64,000 bases of DNA, from the NCBI RefSeq assembly GCF_016907955.1, contig NZ_JAFBCX010000002.1, forward strand, positions 248,001 through 312,000. Direction: 5' to 3'. The translations under genes and the position numbers were made by a program. The DNA comes from Lentzea nigeriaca (lineage in GTDB: Bacteria > Actinomycetota > Actinomycetes > Mycobacteriales > Pseudonocardiaceae). Below are positions 18,670 through 27,222 of the stretch, in pieces (within the stretch, counting starts at the first letter, position 1; every line of letters starts with the position of its first letter). The notes under the pieces are model-generated. The model did not search any database and was not told the DNA's origin. It saw only the letters and a list, made by a program, of their open reading frames with translations.

Positions 18670-19895
18670 CCGTACAGGCGCTTCAGCTCGTCCCGCACCT
18701 TCCCGGCGGCGCCGCGGAGTTCGATGTCCGCAGGAGCACCGTCACGAACCACTCGTGACACGGCGTCGTTGAACGCGGTCCGCATCACCGCGGTCCAGTC
18801 CGGCGGGTTGGACGCCTTCGCGTTGTCCCGCACGAACTTCACCGCCTCGGCGGCCGCGCCGGAGGTCAGCTTCGACGCCTTCTCCGCGATGCTCTCGCGC
18901 GGCGGGATGTGGAAGCCGTAGGCGAGGTTGAAGTCCTCCTGGTAGTCGGTTCGCTCGATCCACAGCCAGCGCACGAACTCCTTCGCCTCGTCGATCCTCT
19001 TCGACTTGGCGTTGACCATCGCCCCGAACGCGCCGACCGGCACGCTGGGCCTGCCGGAGGAGGTGAGCTTCGGGAACGGCAGCACGCCGAAGTCGTCGCC
19101 CAGCGCCTTCTGCACGGCCGGAACGGTCCACAGGCCCGTCCACTGCATCGCGACGAGGCCCTGGGTGAACGCGTCGGGCTCCGCCCAGTCCTTCACCGCG
19201 CCGAGCAGCAGGCTGCCGCTGGTGTAGAGCTCGCGCAGCTTGCCGATCGCCTGCGCCGCAACGGGATCGTCGAACCCGACCTGGTGGTCGCGGACGTAGT
19301 CGAGCCCCGCCGACCACAGCGCGGGGCCGGCCAGCACGCCACCGCCACCGTCGTTGCCGGCGAACAGGCCCTTGACGCCGTCACGGGTCAAGCGTCGAGC
19401 AGCGTCGATCAGTTCATCCACAGTGGACGGTGGCTGGACTCCGGCCTGGGCGAACATGCTCTTGCGGTAGAACAACATCTGCATGTCCACCGCCTGCGGG
19501 ACTCCGTAGATCTTCCCGTCAACCGTGTGCGTCGCGAGAATCGACTCGGAGAAGTCGTTCTTGGCGTCGCCGAAGACGCCGTCGAGCGGCACGACCTGAC
19601 CAGAACGGACCGTGCTGATCTGCAGGGTGGACTCGAAGACGTCCGGTCCGCCGTCGGACAGCAGGCTCGTCGCGAGCTTGGAGTCGTAGTCGCCGGGGTT
19701 CCACTGCACGTCGATCGGGGTCTTGGGGTACGACTTGGCGTATTTCTCCACGGCCTGCTGCACGCCGGGCTCGCCGTAGGCGTGGTACCACTGCCGCAGG
19801 GCCTGGCCGTTGCCGCCCCTGCCGGTGTTCGAGCCGCACGCCGCGAGCAAGGCGCTCGCTCCTGCCAGGGAGAGAAGTCTGCGTCGGGAGATCAC
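18666..19895 (-). CDS. Sugar-binding lipoprotein of ABC importer
   Basis: The 409-residue extracellular solute-binding protein has an N-terminal RRR, a hydrophobic stretch and the lipobox LLAACGS, so Cys20 is the likely lipidation site. The mature part reads like CUT1 family sugar binders: VEKYAKSYPKTPIDVQW, GGPDVFES, the conserved hinge GVPQAVDMQMLFYRKSMF near residue 130, and GLVAMQWTGLWTVP. It would capture the substrate outside the membrane and feed the two permeases. The start is GTG 19895. It is the first gene of the operon, so the promoter should lie in 19896-19935. The specific sugar cannot be told. Confidence 0.88.
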   Translation of the reverse strand: MISRRRLLSLAGASALLAACGSNTGRGGNGQALRQWYHAYGEPGVQQAVEKYAKSYPKTPIDVQWNPGDYDSKLATSLLSDGGPDVFESTLQISTVRSGQVVPLDGVFGDAKNDFSESILATHTVDGKIYGVPQAVDMQMLFYRKSMFAQAGVQPPSTVDELIDAARRLTRDGVKGLFAGNDGGGGVLAGPALWSAGLDYVRDHQVGFDDPVAAQAIGKLRELYTSGSLLLGAVKDWAEPDAFTQGLVAMQWTGLWTVPAVQKALGDDFGVLPFPKLTSSGRPSVPVGAFGAMVNAKSKRIDEAKEFVRWLWIERTDYQEDFNLAYGFHIPPRESIAEKASKLTSGAAAEAVKFVRDNAKASNPPDWTAVMRTAFNDAVSRVVRDGAPADIELRGAAGKVRDELKRLYG

Positions 19896-19935
19896 CCATC
19901 AGGTCTTACTCCGATCACGTCTGGTGCGCGAGTGG

Positions 19936-20130
19936 TTACTCGAAGTGCGCTACCACGACGTTGGAGAAGTTAACGACGTACTCACGACCGTCAGGGCCCG
20001 CGATCGGCTGCGTGTGGCCGTTGCGGACGATCTGCGTCAGTCGCGGCGCGAGATCGTCCCGCGTCTCCTTGGTGACGGTGAGGGTGATCGGGTTCGGGTT
20101 CGCGGCGAGGAACAGCACGAGTCGGCTCAT
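19936..20130 (-). CDS. Small conserved hypothetical protein
   Basis: A 64-residue acidic-to-neutral protein with no membrane segment or known motif. The ATG at 20130, the alternating hydrophobic pattern (LVLFLAANPNPITLTV, YVVNFSNVVVAHFE) and the codon third-position GC bias suggest a small beta-rich cytoplasmic protein. I recall similar short proteins in other actinomycetes but cannot name a family. It stands between the sugar importer and the galactan operon, on the same strand as both, 72 bp from glfT1. Confidence 0.55.
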   Translation of the reverse strand: MSRLVLFLAANPNPITLTVTKETRDDLAPRLTQIVRNGHTQPIAGPDGREYVVNFSNVVVAHFE

Positions 20131-20202
20131 GCCGTTCAGGAAACCGCGTTCCGGTGACGTGAAGAGGGCGATTTCGCCGGTAGCGGTTCCGCCCTCAGCA
20201 GA

Positions 20203-21105
20203 TCACTTGCGGAAGAAGCGCTCCCGCTGGCCGAGGCGCACGAGCTTGACCCACTCGATGAACGCCTTCGGGTCCCGCTTCACCGCGAGGAAGTACAGGC
20301 CGAACCGGAACACCTCCAGCGCGCCCAGCTTCCGCATCCCGGGCTGCGACAGCAGGTAGCCGCGGTTGCGATAGGTGTAGTAGCGCTTGATCGGGTTTTC
20401 CGGGTCCTGCGCGTGGAACTTGCCGCCCAGCATCGGCTTGAACTCGTCCGAGCCGTCCGGGTGGACGTAGGCGACCCGCAGCGACGTGCCGAACGGCAGG
20501 CCGGAGCGGACGAGGCGGCGGTGGACCTCCACCTCGTCGCCGCGGAAGAACAGGCGGTAGTCCGGCACTCCTACGACGTCCAGCGTGGACGCGCGGAACA
20601 GGGCGCCGTTGAACAGCGAGGCGATGCCCGGCAGGAAGTCCGTGCCGAGCTCGGCGGCGGAGCGCTTCCACGTCAGGCCGCGGCGCAACGGGAACGCCAG
20701 CTTGTCCGGGCTGTCGATGTTCGTGACGACCGGCGAGATCTCCGCGAGGTTGCGGCGGTCGGCCTCTTCGAGCAGTACGGCCAGCACGTTCTCGTCGGCG
20801 GGGCGGCCGTCGTCGTCGGCAAGCCACACCCAGTCCGCGCCCAGCGAGAGCGCGTGCAGGATGCCGAGCGCGAAGCCGCCGGCGCCACCGAGGTTGCGGT
20901 GCGACGGCAGGTAGGTCGTGGGAAGCGGGCACTGCTCGACGAGGTCGTCGACCGGCTGGTCAGGGCCGTTGTCGACGACGACCAGGTGGTCGGGGACACG
21001 GGTCTGGGTCGCGAGCGCCTTGAGCGACTCGGCCAGCAGCTCGCGGCGGTGGCGGGTGACCACCACCGCGACGACGGAGCCCTTGGGCAGTGCCTGGAGG
21101 TTCAC
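20203..21105 (-). CDS. glfT1: Galactofuranosyltransferase GlfT1
   Basis: The 300-residue GT2 enzyme carries VAVVVTRHRRELLAESLKAL, LVVVDNGPDQP, NLGGAGGFALGI and WLADDDGRP (DxD region near residue 95), a pattern shared with GlfT1 (Rv3782) of mycobacteria. GlfT1 adds the first two Galf residues to decaprenyl-PP-GlcNAc-Rha, priming the galactan. The later FRGDEVEVHRRLVRSG segment supplies the acidic catalytic region. It begins 4 bp after the Wzt stop and is read with Wzt and Wzm, matching the content of the mycobacterial rfbE-glfT1-rfbD block although the order differs. Confidence 0.9.
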   Translation of the reverse strand: MNLQALPKGSVVAVVVTRHRRELLAESLKALATQTRVPDHLVVVDNGPDQPVDDLVEQCPLPTTYLPSHRNLGGAGGFALGILHALSLGADWVWLADDDGRPADENVLAVLLEEADRRNLAEISPVVTNIDSPDKLAFPLRRGLTWKRSAAELGTDFLPGIASLFNGALFRASTLDVVGVPDYRLFFRGDEVEVHRRLVRSGLPFGTSLRVAYVHPDGSDEFKPMLGGKFHAQDPENPIKRYYTYRNRGYLLSQPGMRKLGALEVFRFGLYFLAVKRDPKAFIEWVKLVRLGQRERFFRK

Positions 21106-21109
21106 TTCT

Positions 21110-21910
21110 CTACTCGCCGCCGTTTCCGCTGAGAACGGGGGTCTCGTCGTGCTGGTGCATCCGCTCGAACGGGTCGAAGCCCTTGTACGCGGTCAGCACC
21201 TCACGCAAGCCGCCGTGCATCTTCACATGGCCCTCGTCCATCCAGATAGCGGTGTCGCAGAACTCCGCCAGGAACTCGTCGGAGTGGTTCGCGAACACCA
21301 GCAGGCCGGAGCGGGCCACCAGGTCCTTGAGCCGGTCGCGGGCCTTCGCCATGAACGCCGCGTCGACAGCGCCGATGCCCTCGTCGAGCAGGAGGATCTC
21401 GGGGTTGATCGAGGTGACCACGCCCAGCGCCAGCCGGACGCGCATGCCGGTCGAGTAGGTGCGCAGCGGCATCTGCAGGTAGTCACCGAGCTCGGTGAAC
21501 TCCGCGATGTCGTCGACGCGGGCTTCCATCTGCTTGCGGGTCATGCCGAGGAACAGGCCCCGGATCATGATGTTCTCGTAGCCGGAGATCTCCGGGTCCA
21601 TGCCGACGCCGAGGTCGAAGACCGGCGCCACCTTGCCGACGATGCGCGAGTGGCCGCGCGTGGGCTCGTAGATGCCCGCCAGCAGGCGCAGCAGCGTGGA
21701 CTTGCCGGCGCCGTTGTGGCCGACCAGGCCGACCCGGTCGCCGTCCTTGAGCGACAGGGAGATGTCGTGCAGCGCCTCGATGATCGGGACGCGGCCTTCT
21801 GAGCCGATCTTGCCGCCGACCTTGCCGAGCGCGAGCTTCTTCAGCGACCTCGACTTCGCGTCGAAGATCGGGAAGTCGACCGATGCGTTCCAGACGTCGA
21901 TGCTGACCAT
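21110..21910 (-). CDS. Galactan ABC exporter ATPase (Wzt/RfbE type)
   Basis: The 266-residue ATPase has Walker A GHNGAGKST (residues about 62-70), the signature region TYSTGMRVRLALG near 153, Walker B ILLLDEGIGAVD and the switch His in FANHSDEF. The N-terminal extension before the Walker A (SVDFPIFDAKSRSLKK) is typical of Wzt/TagH-type polysaccharide exporters, and there is no C-terminal carbohydrate-binding domain. It would drive export of the lipid-linked galactan with the adjacent permease, as proposed for Rv3781/Rv3783. The start is ATG 21910 behind GAAGGAGG. Stop and glfT1 start are 4 bp apart. Confidence 0.92.
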   Translation of the reverse strand: MVSIDVWNASVDFPIFDAKSRSLKKLALGKVGGKIGSEGRVPIIEALHDISLSLKDGDRVGLVGHNGAGKSTLLRLLAGIYEPTRGHSRIVGKVAPVFDLGVGMDPEISGYENIMIRGLFLGMTRKQMEARVDDIAEFTELGDYLQMPLRTYSTGMRVRLALGVVTSINPEILLLDEGIGAVDAAFMAKARDRLKDLVARSGLLVFANHSDEFLAEFCDTAIWMDEGHVKMHGGLREVLTAYKGFDPFERMHQHDETPVLSGNGGE

Positions 21911-21929
21911 GGTTGTGTCGACCTCCTTC

Positions 21930-22841
21930 TCAGACCCAGTACGAGACGCGGGCGCGGTAGTTGCGCAGGATGACCAGTGCGAGCACCCAGCCGACGACGG
22001 TGAACCCGCCCGCGATCGCCCAGTGGTGCCAGTCGACGCGGTGGCCGAGCAGCGGGGCCCGGACGATCTCGACGAAGTGGTACACGGGGTTCAGCTCGGC
22101 GATCAGCACGCGCCAGCTGCCCTGACCCTGGGCGAACTTCTGCAGGATGCTCGCGTCCCAGACGATCGGCGTCATGAAGAAGACCAGGTTGATGAAGCTG
22201 TTCACGACCGGCGGGATGTCACGGAAGCGGGTGCTGATGACGCCGAACAGCAGCGCCACCCACACGGCGTTGACGGCCAGCAGCACGAAGCCGGGGACCG
22301 CGAGCAGTACCTCCCAGCTGAGACCGGGCTGCAGCGGGCCTTCCTTGGTCATCCGGTACGGCTCGGAGAGCGTGCCGATGAAGATCAGCATCACGATGAC
22401 GTAGACGACGAGGTTGTGCGCGAGGAACAGCACCTGGCGCCAGACCATGCGCATCACGTGGATGGTGATCGGCGCGGGCAGGTGCTTGATCAGGCCTTCG
22501 TTCGCGATGAACACGTCCGTGCCCTCGGTCACGCAGCCGAGGATGAAGTTCCAGACGATGAAACCGACCGTGATGTACGGCAGGAACGCGGGCAGTTCCG
22601 CACCCAGCAACACCGAGTACAGCAAGCCGAGCGCGAGCGCTGTCGTGGCCATCGAGATGGTGATCCACAACGGGCCGATGACCGAGCGGCGGTAGCGCTG
22701 CTTGATGTCCTGCCAGCCGAGGTGACCCCACAGTTCGCGGTGGTCCCACGCCTCCCGCACATCGGCGAACGCGCGCTTGAAGCTGCGCGACTTGACGGCA
22801 GGCGGCGCCTCGGGGTGCTCGAGGGTACTGGTGGCTTGCAC
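21930..22841 (-). CDS. Galactan ABC exporter permease (Wzm/RfbD type)
   Basis: The 303-residue ABC-2-type permease has an N-terminal amphipathic region (ELWGHLGWQDIKQRYRRS), then six hydrophobic segments between about residues 70 and 295, ending with RNYRARVSYWV. This is the Wzm/RfbD pattern. It starts with GTG 22841 and lies 19 bp upstream of the ATPase gene. With Wzt it should flip the galactan intermediate outward for ligation to arabinan and peptidoglycan. Family, size and gene context agree well. Confidence 0.9.
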   Translation of the reverse strand: MQATSTLEHPEAPPAVKSRSFKRAFADVREAWDHRELWGHLGWQDIKQRYRRSVIGPLWITISMATTALALGLLYSVLLGAELPAFLPYITVGFIVWNFILGCVTEGTDVFIANEGLIKHLPAPITIHVMRMVWRQVLFLAHNLVVYVIVMLIFIGTLSEPYRMTKEGPLQPGLSWEVLLAVPGFVLLAVNAVWVALLFGVISTRFRDIPPVVNSFINLVFFMTPIVWDASILQKFAQGQGSWRVLIAELNPVYHFVEIVRAPLLGHRVDWHHWAIAGGFTVVGWVLALVILRNYRARVSYWV

Positions 22842-22900
22842 GAGGACTGAGCGTACCGGCGCCGGTTGAACGACCTGGACGCCGGTACGTCACGGGGTGG

Positions 22901-23740
22901 TCACCGAGCAGGGATCTTGGTCACCTTCATGGTCACCTGCTCGTTGTCGTAGGTGAACGACTCGTAGCTGAACTCGATCCCGGTCTGCTCGACGTACTCG
23001 GTCCACGCCTTGTGCTCGTGGTCCTGCCAGCCGGGGAAGTTGAAGTACTCGTCGAACAGGATGACGCTGCCCTCGACCAGCCGCGGCCCGACCAGGTCCA
23101 GCACGGTCTTCGTCGACGAGTAGAGGTCGCAGTCGACGTGCAGGAACGTGACGGGGCCCTCGTGGGCCTCCAGGAAGCCTGGCAGGGTCTCGTCGAACCA
23201 GCCGACGACCAGCTCGGCTCCCGGCACCTCCGGCAGGCCGTCGACGTTGAACGCACCGGCGGGGAAGCCGTTGCGCCAGTTCTCGGGCAGTCCCTCGAAG
23301 GAGTCGAAGCCGTAGACGTCCTTGCCTTCGCGCGCGGTGGAGATGATCTTCAGCGTGGTGCCCGTGAAGACGCCGAACTCCAGCGCGAGCCCACCATCAG
23401 GCGCGAGCGACAGCGCGTGTTCGAGCGTCTCGTGCGGGTGGCCGAACTGCGGAGCGTGCGGCATGTGCTCACGCACGAAGTTCGCACTCTGCAGCGCCGC
23501 CTCCTGCTCACCCGCGAACACCAGGTCCCTGCGTGTGCGGACCTCGAGCTGGCGGGTCTGGTCCACGGCGCGGTCACCCTGGTGGCGGATCTCCACGCGC
23601 AGCTCGTCCACCTGACGCTGCAGGTCGGCGATCTGCGCCCGCATCGGGGCCATCGCATCGCTCACGATTTCGATCGCCTTGACACGCAGCTTGTGGCGCA
23701 ACTGCTTGGCCGCCAGGCCGCGGCGCACCTGCTCGAGCAC
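22901..23740 (-). CDS. TylF/macrocin-type class I methyltransferase
   Basis: The 279-residue protein has an N-terminal coiled-coil (about residues 25-75, MAPMRAQIADLQRQVDELRV) followed by a SAM-dependent methyltransferase domain: LALEFGVFTGTTLKII is motif I, VYGFDSFEGLPENW the following acidic loop, and FLHVDCDLYSSTKTVLD plus ILFDEYFNFPGWQDHE match TylF-family enzymes that O-methylate sugars. The extra coiled-coil may mediate oligomerisation or partner binding. Its place directly upstream of the galactan exporter suggests methylation of an envelope glycan; this is inference. The start is GTG 23740. Confidence 0.82.
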   Translation of the reverse strand: MLEQVRRGLAAKQLRHKLRVKAIEIVSDAMAPMRAQIADLQRQVDELRVEIRHQGDRAVDQTRQLEVRTRRDLVFAGEQEAALQSANFVREHMPHAPQFGHPHETLEHALSLAPDGGLALEFGVFTGTTLKIISTAREGKDVYGFDSFEGLPENWRNGFPAGAFNVDGLPEVPGAELVVGWFDETLPGFLEAHEGPVTFLHVDCDLYSSTKTVLDLVGPRLVEGSVILFDEYFNFPGWQDHEHKAWTEYVEQTGIEFSYESFTYDNEQVTMKVTKIPAR

Positions 23741-23797
23741 GCTGGCTCCTCTCCAGGAAAGGTCAGCGCATCGTAGAACCAGCCCACGGGGGCACGG

Positions 23798-24283
23798 CTA
23801 GAGGTACTGACCGGTGCCTTTGCCGGTGGTGCCGCCGTCGTGACCGTCGGCGCTGCCACCGGCGGGCAGGGCGCGGCCGCGCATCTGCTCCAGCTGCGCC
23901 CGCGCGGCCATCTGCTGCGCGAACAGGGCGGTCTGGATGCCGTGGAACAGGCCCTCGAGCCAGCCGACGAGCTGAGCCTGCGCGATCCGCAGCTCGGCGT
24001 CCGACGGGGTGCCCTCCTCGGTGAACGGCAGCGAGAGGCGCTCCAGCTCGTCGCGCAGCTCCGGCGCCAGGCCGTCCTCGAGCTCCTCGATCGACCGCTT
24101 GTGGATCTCCTTGAGGCGGTTGCGGCTGGCCTCGTCCAGAGGCGCCGCCCGCACCTCCTCAAGCAGCTGCTTGATCATCGTGCCGATCCGCATGACCTTC
24201 GCCGGCTGCTCGACCATGTCGGTGATGTCGCCGTCCTGGCCGCCGACGATGACGACTGGCTGCTCCTGGTTCATGGTCTCCAT
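23798..24283 (-). CDS. bpa: Bacterial proteasome activator Bpa
   Basis: The 161-residue protein matches Bpa/PafE (Rv3780, DUF2587), an ATP-independent dodecameric ring that opens the 20S proteasome gate. The helical core runs from about residue 35 to 130 (PAKVMRIGTMIKQLLEEV, IHKRSIEELEDGLAPEL, QAQLVGWLEGLFHGIQTALF). The extreme C-terminus GTGQYL carries the GQYL motif whose penultimate Tyr docks into proteasome alpha-ring pockets. The ATG at 24283 fits the family's acidic N-terminus (MNQEQPVVIVGGQDGD); a longer in-frame upstream extension crosses the divergent gene and is rejected. Gene neighbourhood matches mycobacteria. Confidence 0.93.
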   Translation of the reverse strand: METMNQEQPVVIVGGQDGDITDMVEQPAKVMRIGTMIKQLLEEVRAAPLDEASRNRLKEIHKRSIEELEDGLAPELRDELERLSLPFTEEGTPSDAELRIAQAQLVGWLEGLFHGIQTALFAQQMAARAQLEQMRGRALPAGGSADGHDGGTTGKGTGQYL

Positions 24284-24365
24284 CCTGGCCTTCTCCGGTG
24301 CCGGGAGGTTAGCCGGGTGGGGGCTGGCCGACACCGTGTTTGCCTTCATACGTACGGTGTGTGGC

Positions 24366-25565
24366 ATGGCGTTCGACGTCGCACGGGTACGAGGGCTCTT
24401 CCCCGCGCTCGGCGACGGCTGGGTCCACCTCGACGCACCGGCCGGCATGCAGGTGCCCGAACAGGTCGCCACCGCCGTCTCCACCGCGCTGCGCGCCCCG
24501 GTCTCCGGACCTGGTGGCATCTTCCCTGCCTCGCAACGGGCAGAGGCCATCGTCGACGCTGCCCGCAGGGCCGTCGCCGACCTCGTCGGCGGTGATCCGG
24601 CCGGTGTCGTGCTCGGTCCGTCGGCCGCGGTGCTGCTGCAACGTCTCGCGGACGCGATGACCGACGACTGGTTCATGGGCGACGAGGTCCTCGTGTCCCG
24701 GCTGGACCACCCGGCGAACATCGCGCCGTGGCTGCGCGCCACCCAGCGCACCGGCAGCGCGGTCAAATGGGCAGAGATCGACATCGAGACCTGCGAGCTG
24801 CCGAGCTGGCAGTACGACGACCTGGTCACGGACCGCACGAAGCTCATCGCGATCACCGCGGCCTCCGGTGTGGTCGGCACCCGCCCGGACCTGGGCAAGA
24901 TCTCCGCGGTGGCTCGTGCGCACGGGTCGTTGATGGTCGTCGACGCGTCCTCGGCCGCACCCTTCGTGCCGCTGGACATCGTTGGCATGGGGGCCGACGT
25001 CGTGGCTCTCTCCGCTGGTCAGTGGGGTGGTCCGCCGGTCGGCGCGCTGGTGTTCCGCGACCCGTCGGTGCTGGAGCGGCTGCCGTCGTGCTCGGTCGAC
25101 CCGACGGCTCGTGGTCCCGAGCGGCTCGAACTCGGCCCGCACGCCTACCCGATGCTCGCCGGGCTCGTCGCGTCCGTGGAGTACCTCGCGGACCTCGACG
25201 ACGCGGCCACGGGCACGCGCCGTGAGCGACTGGTCACGTCTTTGGGATCCGTGAAGGCGTACCAGGCCGGGCTGCTCGCTAATCTCATCAACGAACTGCG
25301 TTCGCTGCGACACGTGATGGTGATCGGCGACGCCATGCGCAGGGTTCCCACGCTGGCGTTCACGATCGCCGGGGTCAAGGCGGAGGACGGCGTGGAACAC
25401 CTCGCGTCACGAGGCGTCTGCGCGTTCGCCGATCCCGGTCAGCACGGGGTGTTCTCGGTGCTGGGCGTCGGCGAGGTCGGCGGCGCCATCCGCGTCGGGC
25501 TCGCGCACTACACGAACGCGGTCGAGGTGGACGACCTGGTGAGGGCGGTGGCCGAGCTGGGCTGA
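24366..25565 (+). CDS. Class V aminotransferase-like protein without PLP lysine (Rv3778c-like)
   Basis: The 399-residue protein has a cysteine-desulfurase/class V aminotransferase fold: VHLDAPAGMQVP start, GVVLGPSAAVLLQRLA, RLDHPANIAPWL (compare HHANxxPW of SufS), and MVVDASSAAPFVPLDI. At the place of the Schiff-base lysine it reads LSAGQWGGPPVGALVF, with Gln219 where Lys is expected. No candidate cysteine loop is clear. It therefore may not use PLP as a classical transaminase. It is divergent from bpa, as in the mycobacterial Rv3777-Rv3780 neighbourhood. The start is ATG 24366, as the in-frame extension upstream overlaps bpa. Function unknown. Confidence 0.82.
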   Translation: MAFDVARVRGLFPALGDGWVHLDAPAGMQVPEQVATAVSTALRAPVSGPGGIFPASQRAEAIVDAARRAVADLVGGDPAGVVLGPSAAVLLQRLADAMTDDWFMGDEVLVSRLDHPANIAPWLRATQRTGSAVKWAEIDIETCELPSWQYDDLVTDRTKLIAITAASGVVGTRPDLGKISAVARAHGSLMVVDASSAAPFVPLDIVGMGADVVALSAGQWGGPPVGALVFRDPSVLERLPSCSVDPTARGPERLELGPHAYPMLAGLVASVEYLADLDDAATGTRRERLVTSLGSVKAYQAGLLANLINELRSLRHVMVIGDAMRRVPTLAFTIAGVKAEDGVEHLASRGVCAFADPGQHGVFSVLGVGEVGGAIRVGLAHYTNAVEVDDLVRAVAELG

Positions 25566-25584
25566 GGGACTTGGGAGATCTTGC

Positions 25585-26229
25585 TTGGACGACTCGCTTG
25601 CTCGCGAGCTCGCCGATCTCTCGGCCCTGCAGCGCATCGGATCGCTGAACACGGAGTACCTGCCGTGGTCCTCCGGCGACCTGAGGCCGGCGGCGCTGGT
25701 CGCGGTGATGGACGAGATCGTGCTCGGCGCCCGGACCGTGCTGGTGGAACTCGGCTGCGGCTCGTCTTCCGTCCTGCTGGCCCGGTTGCTGCGGCAGCGA
25801 GGGTTCGGGCACCTGCTGTCGATCGAGCACGACGAACGCACGGCCGCGTTCGTCGCTTCGCAGCTGCGACGTGAAGGGCTGGGATCGGTCGCGCGCGTCG
25901 TGCACGCGCCGCTGTCCCGGCATCCGGCGGCGTTGTCGCGGCACGGTCAGTGGTACGCGCCGCAGCAGGTGCACGACGAGGTGCTCGCGTACATCGACCG
26001 GTTCGGTCTGGTGGACCTGCTGCTCGTCGACGGCCCCGGGTTCGGCGACTCGCGCTATCCGGCGCTGCCCGTGCTGCGCGCGGTGCTGGCGCCCGGAGCG
26101 ACGGTCCTGGTCGACGACGTCGACCGGCCCGACGAACAGGCTGTGCTCACGCGGTGGTCCGAGGAGTTCAAGCTGGAGTTCCGCACGGCTCCCCGGACCT
26201 CGCTCGCCGCGGCTACCGCTCTCGCTTGA
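25585..26229 (+). CDS. Class I SAM-dependent methyltransferase-like protein
   Basis: The 214-residue protein contains VLVELGCGSSSVLLARLL (motif I), LLSIEHDERTAAFV (acidic residue after beta-2) and VDLLLVDGPGFGDSRYPALP (motif near beta-4), then LAPGATVLVDDVDRPDE. This is a Rossmann-like methyltransferase of the Methyltransf_24 type. The start is TTG 25585, 19 bp after the preceding stop. It overlaps the 3' end of the convergent quinone oxidoreductase gene by 17 bp. Substrate unknown; a small O-methyltransferase is likely. Confidence 0.7.
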   Translation: MDDSLARELADLSALQRIGSLNTEYLPWSSGDLRPAALVAVMDEIVLGARTVLVELGCGSSSVLLARLLRQRGFGHLLSIEHDERTAAFVASQLRREGLGSVARVVHAPLSRHPAALSRHGQWYAPQQVHDEVLAYIDRFGLVDLLLVDGPGFGDSRYPALPVLRAVLAPGATVLVDDVDRPDEQAVLTRWSEEFKLEFRTAPRTSLAAATALA

Positions 26230-27178
26230 GCAGGACCTTCCCGAAGACGTCGCTCGCCTCCAGCAACCGGTGGGCTTCTGCCGCGTCCGACATCGGGACC
26301 GTTCGCCCGACGATCGGCTTGACCGCACCGCTCTCGATCAACGGCCACAGGTGCTCGCGGACCTGCGCCACGATCGCGCCCTTGCTGTCGACGCTGCGGA
26401 AGCGCAGTCCGGTCGCCATCACCATCGCCCGCTTGCTGAGGAGCTTGCCGATGGGCAGCTCACCCTGCACCCCGCCCTGCATGCCGATGATCATCAACCG
26501 GCCGTCGGGGGCGAGAACGTCGATGTTGCGGGGCAGGTAGGCGGCGCCCATGTTGTCGAGGACGACGTCGGCCTGCTTGACCTCGGCCACGAAGTCCTGG
26601 GTCTTGTAGTTGACGGTGATGTCCGCGCCGAGCTCCGCGCACTTGCGCAGCCGCTCGTCGGACCCGGCGGTGACCGCGACGGTCGCCCCGAGCGCCTTGG
26701 CGACCTGGATCGCGTGCGTGCCGATGCCGCCGGCGCCGCCGTGCACGAGGAACGTCTCGCCGGTCTTGAGCTTGCCGTCCATCACGACGTTCGACCACAC
26801 GGTGCACGCGACCTCGGGCAGGGCGGCCGCTGTATCGACGTCCACCCCCTTCGGCAGCGGCAGGACCTGTTGTGCCGGAACGACGACCTTCTCCGCGTAA
26901 CCGCCACCGGCGAGCAGCGCGCACACCTCGTCGCCGACGTTCCAGCCGGTCACGCCCTCGCCGAGCGCGGCGATCGTGCCGGAGCACTCCAGGCCGATGA
27001 TGTCCGACGCACCGGGCGGCGGAGGGTAGAAGCCTTGGCGCTGCAGGAGATCCGCGCGGTTGACCGCACTCGCGGCGACGTCGATCAGCACTTCGCCCTT
27101 GCCGGGCACCGGGTCTGCGACCTCGGTCCACTCGAGCACGTCCGGGCCGCCGGGTTCGCGAACAGTGATGGCACGCAT
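26213..27178 (-). CDS. NADPH:quinone oxidoreductase, zinc-free MDR family
   Basis: The 321-residue protein is an MDR-family quinone oxidoreductase (PIG3/TIGR02824-like). It starts MRAITVREPGGPDVLEW, has NRADLLQRQGFYPPPPGAS (residues about 41-59), LLAGGGYAEKVVVPA, ALPEVACTVWSNV, the NADPH-binding HGGAGGIGTHAIQVAKALGA (split around 145-165) and ends with VLLKRER. No zinc ligands are seen. It transfers hydride from NADPH to quinones or activated alkenes. It corresponds in place to mycobacterial Rv3777, next to the Rv3778c-like gene. Its stop overlaps the convergent methyltransferase gene by 17 bp. Confidence 0.9.
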   Translation of the reverse strand: MRAITVREPGGPDVLEWTEVADPVPGKGEVLIDVAASAVNRADLLQRQGFYPPPPGASDIIGLECSGTIAALGEGVTGWNVGDEVCALLAGGGYAEKVVVPAQQVLPLPKGVDVDTAAALPEVACTVWSNVVMDGKLKTGETFLVHGGAGGIGTHAIQVAKALGATVAVTAGSDERLRKCAELGADITVNYKTQDFVAEVKQADVVLDNMGAAYLPRNIDVLAPDGRLMIIGMQGGVQGELPIGKLLSKRAMVMATGLRFRSVDSKGAIVAQVREHLWPLIESGAVKPIVGRTVPMSDAAEAHRLLEASDVFGKVLLKRER

Positions 27179-27222
27179 ACAGTCGACCGTAATCCGTTGG
27201 ACGCCGAAGGCACCATCGGAAC

